Shown here: positions 41,783-45,945 of the stretch, in pieces | Layout: every line of letters begins with the position of its first letter | How positions within the stretch are numbered: position 1 is the first letter of the stretch | Source: an uncultured Granulicella sp. | GTDB lineage: Bacteria; Acidobacteriota; Terriglobia; Terriglobales; Acidobacteriaceae | Assembly (NCBI GenBank): GCA_903932155.1 | Contig: CAIZFH010000228.1 | Coordinates: 1 to 45,945, forward strand | Reading direction: 5' to 3' | Length of the DNA: 45,945 nt | The notes under the pieces: generated by a model | Database searches by the model: none | Told to the model about the DNA's origin: nothing | The model's input: the letters and a program-made list of their open reading frames with translations, nothing else | Program-made: the position numbers and the translations under genes

Positions 41783-44700
41783 TTATGGCAGGCCGGCCAT
41801 CTTGTATTGCCAGGTAATTCCGGCCAGGGCCGGATAGGTGGTACATGCGCCCGATCCTGCCTGTACAGCCGTCAGCGACACACTCTGCCCTGCCGGAACG
41901 GTCAGACTCCCGGCCAGCTTCTGGTGCGCAACCCCGTTGGCCAGATTGCCGAAGGGCATGAATGTGGCCGTAGTGTAGTTGTAAAGTCCCACTGCAATCG
42001 ACCCGGTACAAGCGGCCTGCGTCGTGAAACTGAGATCGACGCCGGTGTACGTGATGCTGTCATCGGGCGTGAGCTGATAGGTCCCGTAGATCAGAGATCC
42101 CGAGGTAACACCGGAAACACTCGCCCCGTACAAGGTCATGCGCACAGGAGGCAGGTTGGACCCGTTCGCCAAAGCAACGTTGCCGGCCGCGATCCCACTG
42201 TCTGCGATCTGTCCATCCGTCCCGGTAAAAGCGATCAGATCGCCGCTCGTCGAACTGATCGGACCAGTGGCCAATCCCGCGCCGCTACCGGCCAGTGCTT
42301 TGAAGGTGACTGCGTCTGTTCCCGCCCCAATCAACGCGCTGCCGGAGGTAAGAGTTGCCAGACCCGTACCGCCTTGCGCCACGGAGAGGGCACTTCCTCC
42401 GCTGGGCACCACCCATGTGCCGTCCTCGCGCAGAAACCGCGTGCTGCCGGCGGTTGCACCGGGATCGGGAACGATGCCCGGAGCGTGGGCCGTTCCCGAC
42501 GGGCCAAACAGCGGCAGGCGCGTTGCCGCGATTGTTCCTGTGTTGATGCTTGCTCCGCTCAGGCTGCCATTGATCGTTGTCGCGTTCAACGTTCCGGCAT
42601 TGATGGTTCCCGCTGTGAATGCCTGAGGACTGAAGCTATAGGGCGTTCCTCGCATCACCAGTGTCAAGGCACTCAGCGAAGGGGAATAGGACACAAGATC
42701 GCCGCCCACGCTGCTGTCCAGCTCGAAGAGTGCGTAGTTGGAGTTCCAGTTTCCGCATCCATGCAGGTTGCAGTGGACCGTGAACACTGCCTCTTCTCCG
42801 GCGGTAAGGTTCATGGTGCACTCCCATATCCCCATGGCCTCGTACGCGGCGGTGGGTACGTTATGGGTACCTCCGTAGCCAAGATAGTTCTGCGATGGCG
42901 ATACGTTTGCAATCGACCATCCGGTCAGGCCTGGTCCATTATTTTGCTGATACTGGATACCAGCCCGTTCAGCGGTCAACGGCCGTGGCACGGATTGCCC
43001 CACTAACTCTGTGTCCGCGGCTACATTTTCCTGGTAGTAGTGGGGCTCTTCCACCGGATCATTGGCTGCCCAACCCACATTGTTTGGCGCAAGCGTGATC
43101 TGTCCGTCCACGCTATTCGCAACCTGGTCGTACACGCTGAGGACCTCGGCCATTGGGTAGAGCGCGAATCCTCCCGTACGGTAGGAGATAGATCCGCCCG
43201 TGCTGGAACTGTTTGCTCCGTTCTGTGCATAGGTGAACGAATGGATGCTGGTAGCGGTGACAACATAGTTCCCGTTGTAGCTGCTGTCGGCCACTCCGGC
43301 GATCGTGACGCTGAGCCCAGTCACATCCGCGGGGAGGTTTCCAACTAAATTCGCTGTCACCACATTCCCGCTCCGGGTCAAGGATGCAATGGAGGCACCC
43401 ACATTGAGGAACCCCGATGTGCTATTCATGACCCCAACCACTGGGGTCAATCCTCCTGCGTAATACACACCGGTTGCAGAGTAAGTGCCGATGACCGGAA
43501 AGAGCTGGCGGATTCCATTCGCAGTATCGACGGTCTGCTCCAGACCGTAGCCGCAGAGTCCGCCAAATGCCAATGTGGCCATCGCCACATGCGGCTTGTT
43601 CAGGGTCATCTGCAGATGGGTTGCATCGACGACGGTGTAGGGCGCCATCTCGTAGTTGTGTGGAGCGAAGCTCGCGGTTTGATCGACCACGCAGGCCAGA
43701 CCGCTGGAAGCGCCTATGGCTGCGGTGTTGGCTGCATATCCAGAGGGCATGCCGGTGGTCGCAATCGCGAAGGTGACAACTCCGGGAGCCATGTTGTTGG
43801 CTTGCGAGGGAATCACCTGGCCGGTACTAAGAAACACGCTTACCGGAAAATTCGTTCCACTGAATTGCGCAGTCGCATGGGGGCCTGCATTATTTCCTCC
43901 GACCAGTACGCCACCCGTGCTGGCGCTGGTGATGGTCTTCGCCGGATTGGTGTCGATCAGAAAGCGTCCATCGCCTTGTGTTCCGCCACCGGAACTCTGG
44001 GCGATCATGACGGTCGTAGAGCCGGTGGTGCAGCCGGTGGTGCATGTCCCCGCAAAGACCCTGGAATCCTCGTGAGCCTGCAAGTCGTAGAGGTGCGCTC
44101 CCTCGTCCGCCGAATCACGAAAGCCGCCCGAGGCATAGATAAAGCGTGAGCCGATCAGGCAGTCTCCCACGCCAAAGCAGTCGCTCTCCTCGGGAACCAG
44201 AACATGCTGCCCCTGTGTGTTGTATGTGCCGTTCACAGTGAGCGCGCTATATCCCATCTTGAAATAGGGAACGGGACTATCGATGTTTTCTGGAAACAGG
44301 TTAGAGCCGCCGGCTAGTCCCTCCTGCGTAACTACCAAGCCCATAGCGCCAGGGATGCGGTTTCCGGTCTGCTGCAGCAGGCTCGCCTCGCTCTGCGTCG
44401 ATACGTCGTCGATCGCCTGAGCCGTGGATAGGCCGTGGTTCACCACATCGAGCGGGTTCTTGTAACTGTCAACCTGCCTTCCGCCGCGTGTGTCTTTCAA
44501 GTGGGTCTGGTTGTTGAAGGATTGAGTGAAGTACGCTTCATTGGTGTAGTCCTGTTCCGCCTGCACTTCACATCCATTGTTGCAATCCGGACTGGCTACA
44601 GCATTCGCGATCCCATTGTTCCCTCGCCCATTCACATATTGACTGGCGTACTCCACTCCGTTGAGATTATTCACTTGCAGTTGAGTGCCTGATGGTTGCG

Positions 44701-45349
44701 CTACCACTTGCGTCGTCGACGGCATGGTGGAGACCATCTGTCCCAAGCCACCGGAGACTGCCGCAACGCGCTCATCCACATAATTCTTGTCCGCCGCCTG
44801 GGTTGCCGACACCGGATCGGCAGGCAACACCAGCGGCCCGTTCATGGTGTCTCCCGCCTTCAGTACATAGGGCGTGGAGTCCAGTGGATGACCCGTTACC
44901 GCTGCTGCAATCGCAGTATCCACATAGCTCTTGCTTACAGTCTGCATCGCCACCGTTGTGGGAAGCACGGCAGACGCGATCACACTAATCTTCACAGCGG
45001 CGATACTTACCGGCACCACCCAATACTGGCGGCTCACACTGCTGTCGTCCAGATGAAAGACCGCGGTGTAGTAACTTCCGATTGGCGTTGAACCGGTATT
45101 CGGAATCAGTTGCACACTGAGCGTTCCACCAGCCGCGATGACCGCGGAGGTACTGCCGCTCGGGATCGAATCGCCATTGCTGGTGGTAAATGCAGGCCAA
45201 CTGATGAGCACGGTTCCCGTGGCCACACTCCCATCCGCGTGGTAGATCGTATCCGCTACCTGTGTGGTCGCCACCTGGGCCACACCCGCTACTGTCATCG
45301 CCGCCAGCAGCACTCCAATCAACATCCAGCTTCCAGGCTTCCAATGCAT
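41783..45349 (-). CDS. Large secreted tail-fibre-like protein
   Basis: An 1188-residue protein. The ATG at 45349 follows GAGGAGAG. The N-terminus is a clear signal peptide (M-H-W-K then L-I-G-V-L-L-A-A-M-T-V-A-G-V-A-Q, cleavage near residue 27), unusual for a virion fibre. After an Ig-like segment come S-K-S-Y-V-D-T-A-I and A-D-K-N-Y-V-D-E-R, blocks known from phage fibres, a long beta-rich middle, and a C-terminal region with A-G-T-L-N-A-T-T-I-N-G-S-L-S-G and Q-G-G-T-G-L-A-T-L. Cysteine pairs (D-C-N-N-G-C, G-T-C-T-T-G-C) suit an exported fold. It may be an adhesin or fibre. Confidence 0.75.
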   Translation of the reverse strand: MHWKPGSWMLIGVLLAAMTVAGVAQVATTQVADTIYHADGSVATGTVLISWPAFTTSNGDSIPSGSTSAVIAAGGTLSVQLIPNTGSTPIGSYYTAVFHLDDSSVSRQYWVVPVSIAAVKISVIASAVLPTTVAMQTVSKSYVDTAIAAAVTGHPLDSTPYVLKAGDTMNGPLVLPADPVSATQAADKNYVDERVAAVSGGLGQMVSTMPSTTQVVAQPSGTQLQVNNLNGVEYASQYVNGRGNNGIANAVASPDCNNGCEVQAEQDYTNEAYFTQSFNNQTHLKDTRGGRQVDSYKNPLDVVNHGLSTAQAIDDVSTQSEASLLQQTGNRIPGAMGLVVTQEGLAGGSNLFPENIDSPVPYFKMGYSALTVNGTYNTQGQHVLVPEESDCFGVGDCLIGSRFIYASGGFRDSADEGAHLYDLQAHEDSRVFAGTCTTGCTTGSTTVMIAQSSGGGTQGDGRFLIDTNPAKTITSASTGGVLVGGNNAGPHATAQFSGTNFPVSVFLSTGQVIPSQANNMAPGVVTFAIATTGMPSGYAANTAAIGASSGLACVVDQTASFAPHNYEMAPYTVVDATHLQMTLNKPHVAMATLAFGGLCGYGLEQTVDTANGIRQLFPVIGTYSATGVYYAGGLTPVVGVMNSTSGFLNVGASIASLTRSGNVVTANLVGNLPADVTGLSVTIAGVADSSYNGNYVVTATSIHSFTYAQNGANSSSTGGSISYRTGGFALYPMAEVLSVYDQVANSVDGQITLAPNNVGWAANDPVEEPHYYQENVAADTELVGQSVPRPLTAERAGIQYQQNNGPGLTGWSIANVSPSQNYLGYGGTHNVPTAAYEAMGIWECTMNLTAGEEAVFTVHCNLHGCGNWNSNYALFELDSSVGGDLVSYSPSLSALTLVMRGTPYSFSPQAFTAGTINAGTLNATTINGSLSGASINTGTIAATRLPLFGPSGTAHAPGIVPDPGATAGSTRFLREDGTWVVPSGGSALSVAQGGTGLATLTSGSALIGAGTDAVTFKALAGSGAGLATGPISSTSGDLIAFTGTDGQIADSGIAAGNVALANGSNLPPVRMTLYGASVSGVTSGSLIYGTYQLTPDDSITYTGVDLSFTTQAACTGSIAVGLYNYTTATFMPFGNLANGVAHQKLAGSLTVPAGQSVSLTAVQAGSGACTTYPALAGITWQYKMAGLP

Positions 45350-45379
45350 CGCACTCTCCTCATATTCGCTATCGCGCAC

Positions 45380-45945
45380 TTAAATCCCCCGCAACGCCGC
45401 CGGCAGGTAACTCCGGAAGCACAAGACCGACTCGCCATCGTTCGCATCCTTCACCGGCAGCGCGCGAAATGCAGCTGCCAGGCGGATCCTCTCCAATGGG
45501 GCTGCCAACGTATCCACAGTCTCGGTGGAACCCTGCATGGCCTGTAGGCGCGGATAGTGGACCAGAACACGGTCCCCTTGCGTGCCCGGGAGTACAAATA
45601 GCGCGGACCATTCCTGAAAGAAGCTCGCACCCTCGCGGTCGCAGAATCCAACCAACTGGCTTACTTGCATCCCCGCCGCCGGAGCACCGGCTGGCAATGC
45701 GCTTGCCAGCTCCAGTACTCCAGCCGTGATTGCCGACACCACTCCTACGTTCAGCGTCACTCGCCGCACATAGTTCACGTCTTCGCCCACCGCACTGGCG
45801 GATTGCACATAAGCCGCGCTCACGCCCGTTCCGATATAGCCAATCTGGCCGGTGTAATCCACATCCACGGCAACCAGGCTGCCAATGCTGAATCCAGCCG
45901 CTGCCGTCGCTCCAACGTTCAAACTGGTTGCGGTGGACACCGGCA
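45380..45945 (-). CDS. Phage tail-like protein, partial at window edge
   Basis: At least 188 residues, open to the right edge; a GTG at 45940 is more likely internal than the start. Repeated small beta motifs (V-D-V-D-Y-T-G-Q-I-G-Y-I-G-T-G-V, D-Y-V-R-R-V-T-L-N-V-G-V-V) and G-F-C-D-R-E-G-A-S-F-F-Q-E-W-S-A-L-F suggest a tail or baseplate component. It ends 30 bp before the fibre-like gene and is presumably in the same transcript. Confidence 0.6.
   Translation of the reverse strand, partial: PVSTATSLNVGATAAAGFSIGSLVAVDVDYTGQIGYIGTGVSAAYVQSASAVGEDVNYVRRVTLNVGVVSAITAGVLELASALPAGAPAAGMQVSQLVGFCDREGASFFQEWSALFVLPGTQGDRVLVHYPRLQAMQGSTETVDTLAAPLERIRLAAAFRALPVKDANDGESVLCFRSYLPAALRGI

Noticed and set aside
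41012-43006. A 664-codon rightward open frame over terminase and fibre-like genes
   Set aside because: It crosses two well-supported leftward genes and has no recognisable domain.
33526-45945. Attachment sites and integrase for the phage-like cluster
   Set aside because: No tRNA gene, integrase or convincing flanking direct repeat is visible, and the right end lies outside the window.

Overview
The window looks like a chromosomal segment of a soil acidobacterium of the Terriglobia/Acidobacteriaceae type (Granulicella, Edaphobacter and Terriglobus are the sort of genera meant; the genus cannot be fixed from sequence alone). The basis is high-GC coding sequence, a very long Oar-like TonB-dependent receptor with an N-terminal carboxypeptidase-regulatory-like domain, Tat-exported oxidoreductase and sugar-active-type proteins, and tandem beta-propeller lipoproteins. 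No rRNA, tRNA or CRISPR array was seen.

Layout. 1-750: end of an unknown gene and a HigBA-like toxin-antitoxin pair. 960-7510: housekeeping genes (membrane protein, DsbA-like protein, YqeY, class V aminotransferase) between two inverted copies of a roughly 200-bp dispersed repeat. The second copy is split by a complete 2116-bp IS1595-family transposon with 24-bp terminal inverted repeats and an 8-bp target duplication. It carries a transposase, a frameshifted DUF3800 gene and a small ORF. 7619-9314: a TcmP/DUF5131 pair behind a palindrome-bearing promoter. 9437-24176: chromosomal genes, namely a beta-CASP nuclease, a Tat-exported protein, a Crp/Fnr regulator, cysK-cysE, a secreted VWA-like protein, pyrH, an acyltransferase, three paralogous beta-propeller lipoproteins and an MCE protein. 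24395-26249: a compact type II restriction-modification island (controller and HNH nuclease leftward, beta-class methyltransferase rightward) with overlapping divergent promoters. 26277-33525: acpS, two small conserved genes, the TonB receptor, a Gfo/Idh/MocA oxidoreductase and purE. 33784-45945: a leftward tailed-phage-like cluster with terminase, portal, tail-tip, XhlA-like and fibre-like proteins. Its terminase and portal genes are separated by a HipA-like kinase plus DUF3037 cassette closed by its own intrinsic terminator.

Working relationships. CysE makes O-acetylserine and CysK converts it to cysteine, from overlapping genes. The controller protein probably times nuclease and methylase expression from the shared intergenic region. 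The kinase/DUF3037 pair looks like cargo inside the phage block.

Three signals stand out beyond ordinary genes: a family of intergenic tandem heptads (consensus YAGGTRC) in at least seven blocks; the inverted iteron-bearing repeat hit by the transposon; and two promoters (transposase and controller) whose -10 boxes sit so close to the start codon that leaderless mRNAs are predicted.
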